A DNA stretch of 64,000 nucleotides from contig NC_083342.1 of assembly GCF_019175385.1 (NCBI RefSeq), positions 120,094,376-120,158,375 on the forward strand. Reading direction: 5' to 3'. Source of the stretch: Lycium barbarum. Lineage: Eukaryota; Streptophyta; Magnoliopsida; Solanales; Solanaceae. A program made the position numbers and the translations under genes. Of this stretch, positions 35,313 through 47,649 are shown piece by piece. The notes beneath the pieces are model-generated. The model saw only the letters and a program-made list of their open reading frames with translations, was not told the DNA's origin and ran no database searches. Numbering within the stretch: the first letter of the stretch is position 1; each line of letters starts with the position of its first letter.

Positions 35313-38300
35313 ATGGCTGATTTCACGACATCTACTCATAGAAACAAGTGGATTTTCACTCCCCATGATATTGTGAGTTCATCAATATTCAATCTTGGAC
35401 ATTATCTGTCTTTTTTTATTTCGTTTTCCCATTTGATTTATATATTGTTTATTTTGCATTCACAGAAACATAAGTATAAAGTTGCTAATCATAGAGCCAA
35501 ACAAGCACTAGACAAGGTTTGTTTACCTCCATTTTCTTGATGGTTTTTTACTTTTTTTGTTTTCAATGTTCTGTGTGCTTGTGCATATGTTTTATTTTGT
35601 TGGGATACCCTTTTCACTTAATTAGGTTTTTTTTTTTTTTTTTTTTTTCTGCTGAGGGCAATGTCAATGTGTTATTTGACCTTTTGATGCTGTAGTTAGA
35701 TTGGCTAGAATTTCTTTTTCCATTTTGACTGCCAATGCTTATGAAGTTTTATATGCCCGCTTTATGTTTTCGTCAAACAATTATGTTAGATTTCTCAGTG
35801 CTTTAACGATTCGCCTAATTTTATAGGCAGCATTACCTGAAGCTTTTAGGGCCCAGAACATAGGTCTGATTTATAGTGTGTTAGGATCGGGTATCTGGGT
35901 AGTCGGAAGTAAAAGCCAGACAATGTTATAATGATGAGAATAAAGACAGTAGTAATGGAAAGTTAAGAAAATAAAGGAGACACAAATTTAACGTGGTTCA
36001 CTTAGTGTGACCTATGTCCACAAACAGAGGGGAGCAACTAGCAAGTTTACTATAACAACGGTACACATAAGAGAGTATACAAAATTAGAGATGAAACTCT
36101 AATTAATTCCAAAAATATCCCAAGAGAATAACCTCACAAAGTAACTCCAAAGAAGAGGTTCACTCAAAGTGTTTCCCAACACTAAATTTATGGAATATAC
36201 TAACTCTTACAAAGAACACACAAGATGAGATTCTTACCAAAGATGGGATGGGATTGAAAAGAAGACGGAAGACCAATATTTATAGGGGAAAGTTCTTGGT
36301 CCCTAAGTAAGAATATTCTTTTACTCTTTGGCTACAGTTTGCTTTTGCTCCAAGATTAACCATTTGCACATGACTAATTTAGTTCATACCTTACATAGTG
36401 CTTGTGGGCTTACGGATAATACTGATATTTTATTCTATTGTGAAGTATGGAACAACACGAATGGAAGTTGATATTGATGGGTCATTCTCATATGCTGAAA
36501 GCCAAAATGATGCAAAAGATAGCGGTAAGCTTGTATTTGTTCAGATCAAAGTAAAACTAAAGAAACTATCAAGTTTCTGTTTTACCTCCCGTGAATCATG
36601 GAGTTAATCATAATTCTTATCATTCTTTTTGGTTGCTATTTTGGTTGGCATGTTAGCTGAAAAGCGTCCAAAACCACTCAAGGTTGAAGAAGAACAACTT
36701 CTAAGGGCTTTCTATGAGTTCAAAATTCAAGATGTCTGTGATGCCTTTAAGTTCCCACGTAAGATTCAGGTATAAAGTTTTGTATACTGGATCTGCTACT
36801 ACTAATAAATCAATTAGAAGGTTAAACAGTTCTCGTGGTTGTTTGCAGGCAACAGCTCTCATCTATTTTAAGAGGTTTTATCTACAATGGTCTGTGATGG
36901 AACATCACCCCAAAGACATTATGTAAGCTTCTTATCTATCTTCTATGTGCTTCACCCCACTCCCCAATATAAGAAAATCTCACTAGTATCCCCCTATCTT
37001 ATGCATTGTTTGGCTGGTCAATTGGACAATAGTTACTTCTGCCAAATTCAAGTTGAATTGCATCTTAAAAACATAAACAAAGTCATCTGGAATCCACGTA
37101 TACTGATGAACACAGTAGTTGGCAGAGACAAATCTTACTAACTACACCCCCCCCCCCCCCCCCCCCATTTTTCCCCTTCCTTTTTGTAGGTTAACCTGCA
37201 TATATGCAGCTTGCAAGGCAGAGGAAAATCATGTATCAGCTGAGGAGCTTGGTAAGGGGATTGGACAGGATCATCATGTAATCCTCAATAATGAAATGCT
37301 GGTTTTCCAGGCAAGGATTTATTTAAACGTCATTTCCTTCTATATTTTCCTTTAAATCTCGCTATAATCAACTTTTTTCTAACCTCTCTTTTGCAGAGTC
37401 TAGGATTTGATCTTATTGTTTATGCTCCATATCGTGCACTTGAAGGTTTTATCAGTGATTTAGAGGTTGTTTTCTGTTGATCTGTTACACTTTCCCCTTT
37501 GAATAATAATTGCTTTGTTGCTTATTGATATTTTCCTTTTAATTGGTAGTTATTTCCGCTCCTTGTACTACTTATTTTCTTCATTGCAATTATTGACTAT
37601 TGCTTTTGAAACTTTAGGAGTTCTGTGGAGCAAAAGATGACGACCAGCTTGTGGCACTGAAGGTAATTGTCATTCCTTTGGACAAGATGAGGTAGTTCTA
37701 GTGAAAAGTTTTCACCGCCTCCAACCATTGAGGTTGAGGATCGAGTCACCAAGGGGGCAAATGGAGGAAAAGGGCCACTGGTGACTCCTGGGGTAGGGTT
37801 AGTGGTGGGGTAGATGTAGGTTAGCATATAAAAAAATGTTATTTCCTTTGCCATACAATTTTCTTTTTATTAAAAAAATGTCCAACCATTTCTGCTCCTG
37901 GTGAATTCTGGCTTCTAACAATTGAATTTCATCCACAATTGTTTAATAACTAGTAGTTTTGCAGTTAAACCACCCAAACCATGGGAATCTATATGCAATA
38001 TTGATAATCTTCAGTTCTTCGTCCAATGGAACAAATGCTGATTTCACTCTTCCCATTTCTATTGTTTCTAGTTCTTGCTTAGTTAATCAAGGTTAATGCA
38101 TCTCCTAGCTAGATTATCATCACTCTTCTTTTGAACATTATCAAAGTTGGTGGCATGTCGGAGATGTGGTGATTATTATAAATTCAATTTATTCTTAGAT
38201 TTCACATCATAGATCTCTGTCTAGCTCATTGAGCTACAAACCAGCAAATCCTTTTGAACTGCATTTTGATTGTCCAAAACATTTCTGTGTATGCAACTTT

Positions 38301-41300
38301 CGACATGAAGAAGGAATAGTCTCTGCTCACTATCTATGTACTGTGTACTGTTTTGCTCATATGAAATACAATACAGTTACCAGTTTCCAAAAAAAATAAA
38401 ATAAGTAGCTGGTAACATTTTGGACATGCATTACTATCTGTGATTCATCTTTTATAGATAGTGACTTAATTTGGTAATTCCTTATTGAGTTCTTATTTAC
38501 CTCATATATGGGAAATACTTCAATTCATATTACTCTGACCTCTGGATTCATCTACCAGCTAAGTTTATTTTCTTCTGAAGTACAGGCTTCACTTGAAACT
38601 GCTAGGATGGAAGCAGATAAGATTATGCGTACCGATGGACCACTTCTATTCCCACCTGGGCAGGTATTATTTAATGAGTTACATCCTTTCTGTATCGATG
38701 AAAATTGCTGTCTCTCCCTACCTACAGAGGATTATATTAGCAGATACATACATCTGGTAGAAACTTCTGAAATCAGTTTGTTCCTGTTCATATTTTTTGT
38801 TTTCATGTAAAGCTTGGACATGGAGAATGAATCCTCTGTTCTTGACAGATAAATTTTTCGCGTATGGTTAAACTAGATCAAATCTAGCTCGTTTGACATT
38901 TAAAAAGCAGCTATTCTAGCTATAATTTCCATAAGCTCCTCCTAACTAATCTTGACAATTAACTATGACTATCTCTGGCAACTAACCGAGGCTATGTTTT
39001 TTGTTTGATGATTGATCCGAATTGTTTTGGGAGAGGAAGAATGATATTCAATTAATCTAAATAGAACATATTATAAAGTTCAAAAATATTCACTTGGTTA
39101 AGTGTGAGAAGAAAGGAATTCACATCAAATACATAAATGCCATATAACATATGTGCAGAGGAGCGATCAGCCAATCACCAGTGTAAGTATGATAGAGAAG
39201 GAACAAAGGAGCTTCCCATGTGTGAAGGATCTATCTTAAGTCTGTACTTGTTTATCCTAGTTATGGATGAGCTAACCAATAGTTAACAAGATGCCATTAG
39301 ATGGTTCAGGATTGGTATTGCCCTACTGATTCTATTGATATACTGTAGTGTTTATTGAGTTAGGAATTATCCTAAGAAAAGTAATGGGATTGTAATTAAT
39401 CATTCAAACCCAGAAGACGATATTCACTGGCCCTTTCACCATAGGTCTCATCACGGGACATCTCTAAGCATTTAGGGTTTTTGATTTTATTTCTTTCAAT
39501 GGGTTAACTTATGTTTGTCCCTCCTTTTTGTTCCAGTAAAATGGATTTCCTTGCATCACAAAAAGTCTTTATTTTTTCCATCAATTTCTATAAACCTTTG
39601 TGGAAAACTGAAATTGAGCTTTCAACATTTTTTTTTTTTGGGACTGGTAACTTTGTATTCCTCAGCATTAAGGGTATGCTGGCCACCTCCAAAGAATTTA
39701 CATTTCCTGAAATTAATTACAATAAACCTAAAAAGTCCACTAGCTGAACTTCCTCTTTTATATCTTGCTCTTTAGACCAAAAACCTAAAGAAGTGATGAC
39801 CTTCCACTTGATCTTCTGTACTCTACATTCTTTGCCTTAAAATTCTTTCATTTCTTTCCTTCCAGATGTTCCACCAAATGCAAGCAGGTACTGTTTTCCA
39901 CCATAGCTTTTGACTCTTGCTCCCTCCCCTTCTGATCCAACAACTTAGAAGATCTGCATGTGTGTTCTAGCATAGACCAGTTCATCTTGGCCAAGTTGAA
40001 GAATAATGCCCACACTTGTGCTGTTACTCTACAATGAAGGAAAAGATGATTGTTTGTCTCTATGGCCTCCTTACATAGTGAACACCTTGAAGCAATGGAA
40101 ATTCCTCTCTTCTGTAATGCTTCATGAGTCAGGCATGCCCTCCTAGCTACCAGCCATGTGAAGCACTCCATCCATATTATCTTGTTTGGTTCTAGATTAG
40201 TTCCTGTATATCCACCAATTATTGTCAGCATTTCTGCTACCTATGTTATTTCCCAATCATTTAATAATCTTCTGAAGACCAAAATCCATCCCTGAGGAGA
40301 CCACATCTCCTCTATTCTGCTATCAGGATTGGTGCATATAGAAAATAGTCCAGGAAACAGAACTTGCGGAGTCCCTTGTCCACTCCAATTCTCCTTCCAG
40401 AAATGGATCTTGTCACCCCTGCCCACTTTATGCTTACAATTGTCTTCAAGGCCAACCAGAAGGCTCTAATGGTCCTCCATACCCCCACACCATAGGTATC
40501 TGTCACTTCATTTGTGCGCCACTGTTCAGCTTGGCCATATTTATGTTGAATCACTTCTTCCACAATGCTTGGTCTTCATGATTATATCTCCAAAGCCATT
40601 TCATTAGCAAGCATTTATTCTGCAGCTTTAGATTTTTCACCCCCAAATCTCCATCCATTTTTCTTTGTTGAACTGAATCCCAGTTACCAAATTGAACCCT
40701 CTTTCCACTTTGTTTCCTTGCCATAGAAAATTTCTCCTCAGAGTATCCAAAGCTTTGACCACTTTGCTAGGAATTGGAAAAAGAGACATCACATAAGTTG
40801 GTATAGAATCTAAAACAGAGTTGATTAAAGTGAGTCTTCCTCCCCAAGAAAAGGTATTGAGCCTTCCATAGGGCAAGTTTCTTTTCAGTCTTCTCAATGA
40901 TGCCATCCCATATTTCCACTGCTTTATGCTTTGAACCCAATGGCATGCCAAGATAAACTGTGGGCAGTTTCTCAATCTTGCAATTCAGAATGTTAGCAAG
41001 TACTTGAATCTGCTGTACCTCATTGACTGGGAAGATGCTGCTCTTCCTCCAGTTAACTTTCAGCCCAGAGCAAGCTTCAAAAACCACCAATATTACCCTT
41101 GGATAGCAAATTTGTTCATGGTTTGCTTCACAGAACACTACTGTATCATCAGCATACGGTAGATGAGAAATCTCCATGTACTCATTTTCCCTGTTCCCCA
41201 CCTTAAAACCTCTGATCCAACAATTTTGAGAAGCTATCCTCTTCATGCTGTCCAGACCTTCCATGGCTATAATAAAGAGAAAAGGGGACAAAGGATCCCC

Positions 41301-43494
41301 TTGTCTGAGCCCCCTTTCTGGTGGGAAAAAACCCACAGGTTCTCCATTTACAAGAATAGAGAACCTAGTAGTTTTAATACAGAACTCCACCCACTTTAAC
41401 CACCTGTTTCCAAACCCCATCTGTCTTAAAAGTGTTGATTAGAGAGTTCCAGTTTATATGATCACAAGCCTTCTCAATATCCAGCTTACACATTACACCT
41501 GGATCATCACCTCTGAGTCTGTTATCAATGCATTCACTTGCTATTAATGCGGCACCATTATTGGCCTCCCCTTAATGAAAGCCATTTGATGATTGTTGAC
41601 CAACTTGCTCACCACCCTCTATAAACTTTCTGCCAACACTTTGGCAATTATCTTGTATACTCCAGTGATTAAACTAATAGGTCTGAAGTCCCTTAGTTTA
41701 ACTGCACCCACCTTCTTAGGAATCAAAGCACAAAAGTGGCATTGAAACTTTTCTCAAACATCTGTTGAGAGTGGAAATTCTGGAAAGTCTGCATCAAGTC
41801 CTCCTTCAACATATCCCAGAAAGCTTGAAAAAAGACCATTGTGTACCCATCCGGACCAGGTGTCTTGTCAACAGCACATATTTTGATCCCTTCCAATACT
41901 TCCTCCTCTTCAAACTACCTTGTTAGCCTGTCCTGCTCCTCTATTGTAATAGTTTGAACACCTTGAATGTTCAGATTTGGTCTCCAGCTTTCTGTTTCCT
42001 TGTATAGATCCTGGTAGAATTCTAGAATTATATTCTTAATAGCCAAAGGATCAGATAAGCTAACTCCATCAATCTGCAGAGAATCAATTATGAGCTGTGG
42101 CCGTCCTGTGAAAGTACTTTGTGTTTTTGTCTCCATTCTTGATCCATTGGACTCCAGATCTTTGTCTCCAAGCCATTTCTTCATTTTTTGCCACTTCTTC
42201 ATACTCCATAGCCAAGTGAGACTTCTGTAATTGCTCATCTTCAGTTAAAGGTATCTGATCTTGGATGATTTCAAGACTGCCAACTTGTTCCAGGATTTGA
42301 CCTTTTCTTTCCGTCCAATTTCCTCTATGTTCCTTGCTCCATTCTTTGAGTTTCCCTTTTAATAAGCTCAATTTAGCAGCTAATTTGAAATCAGGTCTAC
42401 CTGGAACATCAAAAGAACTCCACCATTCCAGTACACTGCTTTTTTTTTTTTTTTTTTTGGATAAGATTTTTTTTGGGATAAGGTAAATTCCAGTACATTG
42501 CTTCTGAATCCCTCCACATTTAGCCACCATTTTTCAAACTTGAAATAAGTTTTTTTGAAGGACCAGTCCCCACATGTCAACATAATTGGATTATGGTCTG
42601 ACCCCAGATTAGGCAGGACACTCTGATTAATATGTTAACACAATTCATCCCAAAGAGATGAATAAAGAAATCTGTCAATCCTAGAAGCATTTATGTGATT
42701 TCCCCCTCCTCTCCAAGTAAGATCCCCCAAAAGAGCTTTCAACAATTATGTTATCCTTTCAGATCTTATCCTTTTCCCTTCTCTTTTTAGAATTATTTCA
42801 GAAAACCAACCCAGAAAAATCACTATATTCCTAATATTCGTGTGCATTCTTTTCTCTCCTTTTCTCTTAACCCAAAAGCACAGTAGTTTGCACTTTGCAA
42901 CCAGAGGCGGGTCCACAATTTGAAATTTGTGTGTTCGAGTTTGGAATTTTACCATAATCCATTCAGTTTACTGGTTTGAAGTCTAATGTTTGTGCTTATT
43001 TAGTGTATTGTTAAACACATATACAGGGTTTGAGCCAAAAATTCTTGTTTGGATGAACCCATAACTTATTCTCTAGGTTCGCCTCTTTTTGCAACTCTGG
43101 TTCATAATGCTCATAATTCTTCTCAGATCATTGTAATGCTTTTCATTACCTTTACTGTCGATGTGCAAGTGGTTTGGAAGTTCCAACTGCTGTCAATAGA
43201 TTTCTATAACAAAGGAAAGCCTTCACTCATAATTGAATAATGTGCCCGTAAGGTTGTTTTGGATAGATTCAGTGTTGTCAAAGGAGCCCTGAAGCGAGGC
43301 TCAAAACATGTTGAGCACTTCGCCTCGCTTTATTTGCGCTTCAGTGTCATCATCAAGGTTCTAAGACATACTTTCCTTGCCAATGAGCCTCTCTTGAAGA
43401 GATAATTGATATTTAAGTTTATCGTAATGTTTGTACAATTTCTTTGTCCATATATTTGTTATTCATGCTTATTATCATTAGTCTTGGACTAAAC

Positions 43495-43525
<31 letters not shown>

Positions 43526-44835
43526 TTGCACCATTGCGCCTTTTTTCATTAAAGCCCACACTTTATTTGCGCTTTGCGCTTAAAGCCCCAGCTAACCTTA
43601 GAGCTTTTTTGCGCTTTTCGCTTTTGATAACACTGGATAGATTCAGGATCATGCTTATTATCATTAGTCTTGGACTAAACATATATATATATATATATAT
43701 TGCACCATTGCACCTTTTTTCATTAAAGCCCACACTTTATTTGCGCTTTGCGCTTAAAGCCCCAGCTAACCTTAGAGCTTTTTTGCGCTTTTCGCTTTTG
43801 ATAAGGAGCTCTTCTTTATTTTGGTCACGTCTTGCCCAGAGGAGTCATATTTATCACAGGACAAATCATGTGACGAGTCAATATTAGATGATAGCTGTTT
43901 TGACAGAGGACAAGACTGCGATTTGGAAAAAATTGAAACGTATAAGAAGAAACTTTTTCAGATGATCACCGAATGGTACCATAGTTGACATCTGAGAAAT
44001 TAATCTGATGACCTTGTTGGATACCACAGTTGAGCAAATATCTGGCTTTTGTGTTCTATGTGATGATTTGTTCTTTTAAAATGTGCTACAGATAATACTC
44101 CTATGCTCATTTCTTAGATAATTTTCTGATTTAAGTTTCTTTTTCCTTGTTTCAGTTGGCATTGGCAGCATTGCATAGAGCTAACGCAGTGCATGGCCTA
44201 TTTGATTTTGAGAGGTTTCAGTCCCTTTCTCATTTGGACCTAATCCATAATAATCCCTTAATACGCTGATTGACATGATAATGAGTCTTCAACCAGGTAC
44301 CTGAGAAGTGTCCTATCACATGATCATCCAGCTCATGCCATTTCAGAACTTGCTGGTTCTATAAATGCCATTGATTCTTTGGCAAGTACTTAACCCTGTT
44401 ATTACTGCATGCCTGGAATTGCTTGTCTTTCTCTTCTTCTTTCTGGAAATATTACCGGCTTCTTCCCCGAAATCTTCTTTTGGGTTTAACGTAGTCCTCT
44501 TTCTGCCTGAACTCTTGGCACTTGAACAGATTGGTAAACTTTCGACTCCTACTTCCAAAGATGTGAAGCACATTGATCGGAAACTCAAATCATGTCTTGA
44601 TCCGGGTTCGCATGACAAGTACGTTCAATCAACTCTGATTTGATTGTCATTTTTCCGTCTTTTGGTTCCGCCATACATACGTAGACTTGTTTGTGGGATC
44701 TTCCTCTCTTTCTGTATTTATCTATTGGTCTGTCTATGGACCAGCCAGAGAATGATGCCGGTTTGTAAATGCAGGAGTAAGAAAAGGAAGCATAGATCCA
44801 AAGATAGCTCAAATGAGGTTACGGACATCTCTTGA
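35313..44835 (+). CDS. CYCH;1: Cyclin H (CAK/TFIIH subunit)
   Basis: Complete gene: 13 coding exons, 984 nt, 327 aa (Arabidopsis CYCH;1 is about 336 aa). Exons: 35313-35372, 35466-35516, 36446-36524, 36657-36769, 36849-36922, 37190-37310, 37397-37465, 37618-37662, 38586-38663, 44156-44214, 44297-44381, 44530-44618, 44775-44835. All phases agree. Cyclin-box hallmarks: [40 protein letters not shown] and [18 protein letters not shown]. The second fold ends with [17 protein letters not shown], and the C-terminus is basic ([11 protein letters not shown]). Cyclin H binds CDKD/CDK7 and MAT1 in the CDK-activating kinase. It thereby activates cell-cycle CDKs and, within TFIIH, phosphorylates the RNA polymerase II C-terminal domain; it is nuclear. 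Introns after exons 6 and 11 use GC donors (CAG|GCAAGG and TTG|GCAAGT). Intron 9 is 5.5 kb because of a LINE. A Mutator MITE occupies the upstream promoter region. Confidence 0.95.
35879..36400. repeat. Unclassified insertion in cyclin H intron 2
   Basis: Begins TGTTAGGATCGGGTATCTGG and contains TTTAACGTGGTTCACTTAGT, words shared by an abundant plant repeat type resembling LTR or LARD termini. A diverged sequence starting TGTTGGGATCGAAATAA lies at 57966. The right border is unclear and no target duplication was identified. The stretch accounts for most of the unusual length of intron 2. Confidence 0.35.
37147..37166 (+). repeat. Run of 20 C in the polypyrimidine tract of cyclin H intron 5
   Basis: Twenty consecutive C lie 24-43 bp upstream of exon 6 (first base 37190), followed by CATTTTTCCCC. 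The run forms part of the polypyrimidine tract before the TTTTTGTAG acceptor. Length may be inexact because of sequencing slippage. Confidence 0.9.
39628..42732 (-). mobile_element. 5'-truncated LINE (L1 type) in cyclin H intron 9
   Basis: 3.1-kb non-LTR retrotransposon, antisense to the host gene, with a 12-bp target duplication GAGCTTTCAACA (39616-39627 and 42733-42744). The poly(A) tail is seen as 12 T at 39628-39639. Order on the minus strand: end of the endonuclease ([10 protein letters not shown], about 42600), linker, RT ([20 protein letters not shown], then [13 protein letters not shown] near 41130-41170), then a zinc-finger RT-associated domain ([19 protein letters not shown], about 40060). 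The frame is broken into at least six pieces by frameshifts and stops. Most of the endonuclease and any ORF1 are missing. Not functional. Confidence 0.92.
43464..43803. repeat. Tandem duplication in cyclin H intron 9
   Basis: Two nearly identical blocks start CATGCTTATTATCATTAGTC at 43464 and 43650 (period 186 bp). Each has an (AT)n tract and then GCGCTTTGCGCTTAAAGCCC and TTTTGCGCTTTTCGCTTTTG. They are joined by a linker containing GGATAGATTCAGGATC, which also resembles 43259-43273. The GCGCTTAAAGC wording is typical of an abundant solanaceous repeat, from memory. Confidence 0.8.
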
Positions 44836-45939
44836 GCTGCTCTGACTCAAGTTGTAGCTTCAAGCATATGCTATTTGGCTGGTGGAAATAGTTCATCGTT
44901 GCTGCTCATCAGTTTCCTAATATAGAGTAGAAAATCAAGTTAGACCGGAAGATATAGTCTACTACATTTGCATCTGGTTGAGAGAAGCATCGTTACGGAT
45001 GGAATTTTGAACCGCCATGCCTGAACTTAGTCTAACCGCTGCAGATGGAGTCAAAGTTGATGTTTGATTGGATCTAGATGATCCTAAAGATGTGCACGAA
45101 TGAACAGACAAATGGTTGACTTGGTGGTTTTCCACTTTTCCTTGAGATGGTTCAACCGTGTCTGTTTTAACTTTATTGGTTTCCCAAATTGATATTGATT
45201 GTATGGTCTGCTGAAATGTGGAAACTTGTAAGGAAAACCTGAAATTGATATCTGAGTGGTTTTATATCTACTTGATTGGATATTTGGAGCTTCTTACCTC
45301 TTGGTCTTTGCTTTTGCTGAGAAACTTCAGTGTCAAAAGTCTAAACCATACTGGTGAGCTTGGCAAGCCTCCCTTTCTCATTATACTATGTTTACTTCTG
45401 TGCAATAACATTTGGAGCCAATAATTAATGTTGTTGAAAAGACCTTAACGGGTAACAGAGTTAGGCCACGTTTGTTTTCTTTTATTGGAAATCTTAAATT
45501 TTTGAATCATTCACACCTCAACTCGTAAATGCATTTGTTTTAATTTTCTTTTACAACCACTTACTGTTCTGAACAAGTATGTTTCATTTCAATCTTTAAC
45601 AAAGTCACAATATCATCCGGACACTGTCCACCCGAATATTCCTGCAAGATGACCTTTCACCATCACTGTCCACTCCAATAACACAACCATCACAACAGCT
45701 GTCACAATCTTTCCCTTCTTTTTAAATTTTCTTTCCTCATCTCCTCTTGTAAAAAATACCACCAATTGGCACAGTAATGGAGAATATAAAAAAAGTGGTA
45801 TGCAATTACCTTATAGACAATATCTGTTAAAATAAACGACCCTTTAGTCTCTTTGGTCATGCACATATAGTTCATGAATTCTCATACTCCATATGTCTAT
45901 ATCTATATCTTCCGGGGGGTGGAGGGGTGTGGGTGTGTG
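44836..45939. other. Cyclin H 3' flank and intergenic DNA
   Basis: Begins with the cyclin H 3' UTR. No further gene, tRNA or clear transposon border was found. From 45550 the sequence is anonymous and AT-rich; 45901-45940 holds a TATCTATATC run, a G-rich patch and a GT microsatellite. Confidence 0.5.
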
Positions 45940-46200
45940 TGTATAGTTTTGAACAAATAACTATCGAGGGTTCGAATCCCTCTCTCTCCTTTTTTGCTAA
46001 TTCAATAGATTTTTTTCTTTAGTGGTTTTGCCCATTCTGCTATCAGACATTGCATTCTCTAGATAATTCAAATCGAAGCAATTGGATGTTCAACTCCTGA
46101 TGGCAACAAGAGTAACAATACAATTTATAATGCTACAACAGCAGATATAGTAAGCAAAATCATACGAAAAGAAAAAGGGGATATGAGATAACCATAACGG
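45940..46200 (+). pseudogene. Plastid-derived fragments: trnS-UGA 3' half and a piece of petA
   Basis: 45940-45989 matches the variable arm, T arm and acceptor 3' strand of plastid trnS-UGA (GGGTTCGAATCCCTCTCTCT...), followed by a T run. 46098-46192 encodes a decayed cytochrome f segment: [20 protein letters not shown] and then KEKG, with a frameshift just before the expected YEIT. The 5' half of the tRNA and most of petA are absent. The two genes are not adjacent in typical plastomes, so this is a mosaic NUPT (or plastid DNA that came through the mitochondrion). Identification is from memory of the plastid sequences. Confidence 0.65.
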
Positions 46201-47640
46201 CCCCTTTAGCTTCAGGGGGAAATTCCTATGTCTTTCTTTCATCCTCTCTGTCTATGGCCTATGCCAATTGGTCTTTTTCGGGGCTGCGGACCAACAATCC
46301 AGCAAAAGGGCTTTCCGGGAGAAGGGAAGGGGGAGAAGGGGGGGGGGGGGGGGGTTTAAGGCATAAACTCCTATAGAATTGGTTATTTTTTGTGGAGACC
46401 TAATTATGAGTTGGGATTTGTTAGAGCAATAATAGTTCATGAATTCTTAATAAAGAATACTCATCAGATCATTCTAATTAGGCGTTTCCGACATTTGAAT
46501 GGGGGAAAAATCAGCTAAGGTTCTAGGGTGTTCGTTCAAATTCTTCTCTTATATATAATTTGTTATTTGCCTGAGTTGTATATGCTGCTCTTACTCCGCT
46601 TCTTTGATTAGGAGGATATATCCACTGAAAATTAGTAGGTCTGAAGAGATGTGCCCTTTGTATAAACCATTAAGCTGGTTCCTCTTTTAACTGTTATGTA
46701 CATGTCGAGTGTCGACATCCTCACACATAGGAACACAAATCCATGTTGCGGATTGGTTGGTCTACTAGAGGGAAATTAAAACTTAATGACATAAGGAAAA
46801 CAGAAGTACCTAGCTCAGATATGCCGTGCAACCCCAGTTTTCATCAGCTTAATTATAGTATGTACGTAATTCACTAATGCCAAAGCACCATTCTTCCATC
46901 ATGTCATGCCGGAGAACAGATGTTTTAATGTTTTCTCTTGTGATCATATTATCTAAAAACATAAATTGCTAGCCAAATATTACACAATATTTTTATATAC
47001 TTAATTATATTATGTCTTAGTAGGTGTGAAGATCGATATATAGCAAACATGGTGTATCCAATTTTCACTTGCATATAGTTGTCCAACATATCAGGATTCC
47101 AACATGTTTTTAATTATCTCTTAATTAATTAAGGCCTTTTGATTTGTTCCCTCCTATTTCTCGGACTGTGGTACTGGTTACACATCATGCATGATGTCAT
47201 TTACATGGTGCTTCACTTAAAAATCACAACTAGGGAACAGTGGTTAATACGTTTCTACTTTCTCATTAAAGCAAAACATCGAAAAATATTAGTACTATAA
47301 CATGTGATCTAAATCACTTTTTAGTGAAGCGGGTAAAAAAGGATGGAGGAACAGTGGTTTCAGCTACAAGATACAGGGCCAGCTCCCCACTAGCTAGGAT
47401 CCCTCTTCCAGGAAGATATTGGAAGAGTGGTCCCCCACTGCCTTTACAGAAACCCTAATTCCAAAAGTCCTGGTTAAACTGAAATTGTCGATACAAATTA
47501 CTAAAGTATTAGCATGTTGTACTTTGACGTTCATTATTTACTGTAAAAATGTCCTTATAATGATATGCCTAGTTCAGCAATTATGAAAACCATTGTTGTC
47601 CAAAAGATTGCATTTTGAAAGAATTTCTGTTCTATTCAAA
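46201..47640. other. Intergenic, possibly more organelle-derived DNA
   Basis: 46201-46490 is less AT-rich, with a run of 17 G at 46338-46354, and may continue the organellar insertion, but I could not name its source. 46500-47640 is AT-rich, with no gene recognised. A moderately GC-rich stretch at 47340-47460 shows no coding potential I can identify. Confidence 0.35.
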
Positions 47641-47649
47641 CCAAGAGAT

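Noticed and set aside
44343..44643. ORFs on both strands over cyclin H exons 11-12
   Set aside because: Shadow frames; the spliced cyclin H reading explains the conservation.
45940..45989. A functional tRNA-Ser gene
   Set aside because: Only the 3' half is present; no D arm, anticodon arm or 5' acceptor strand.
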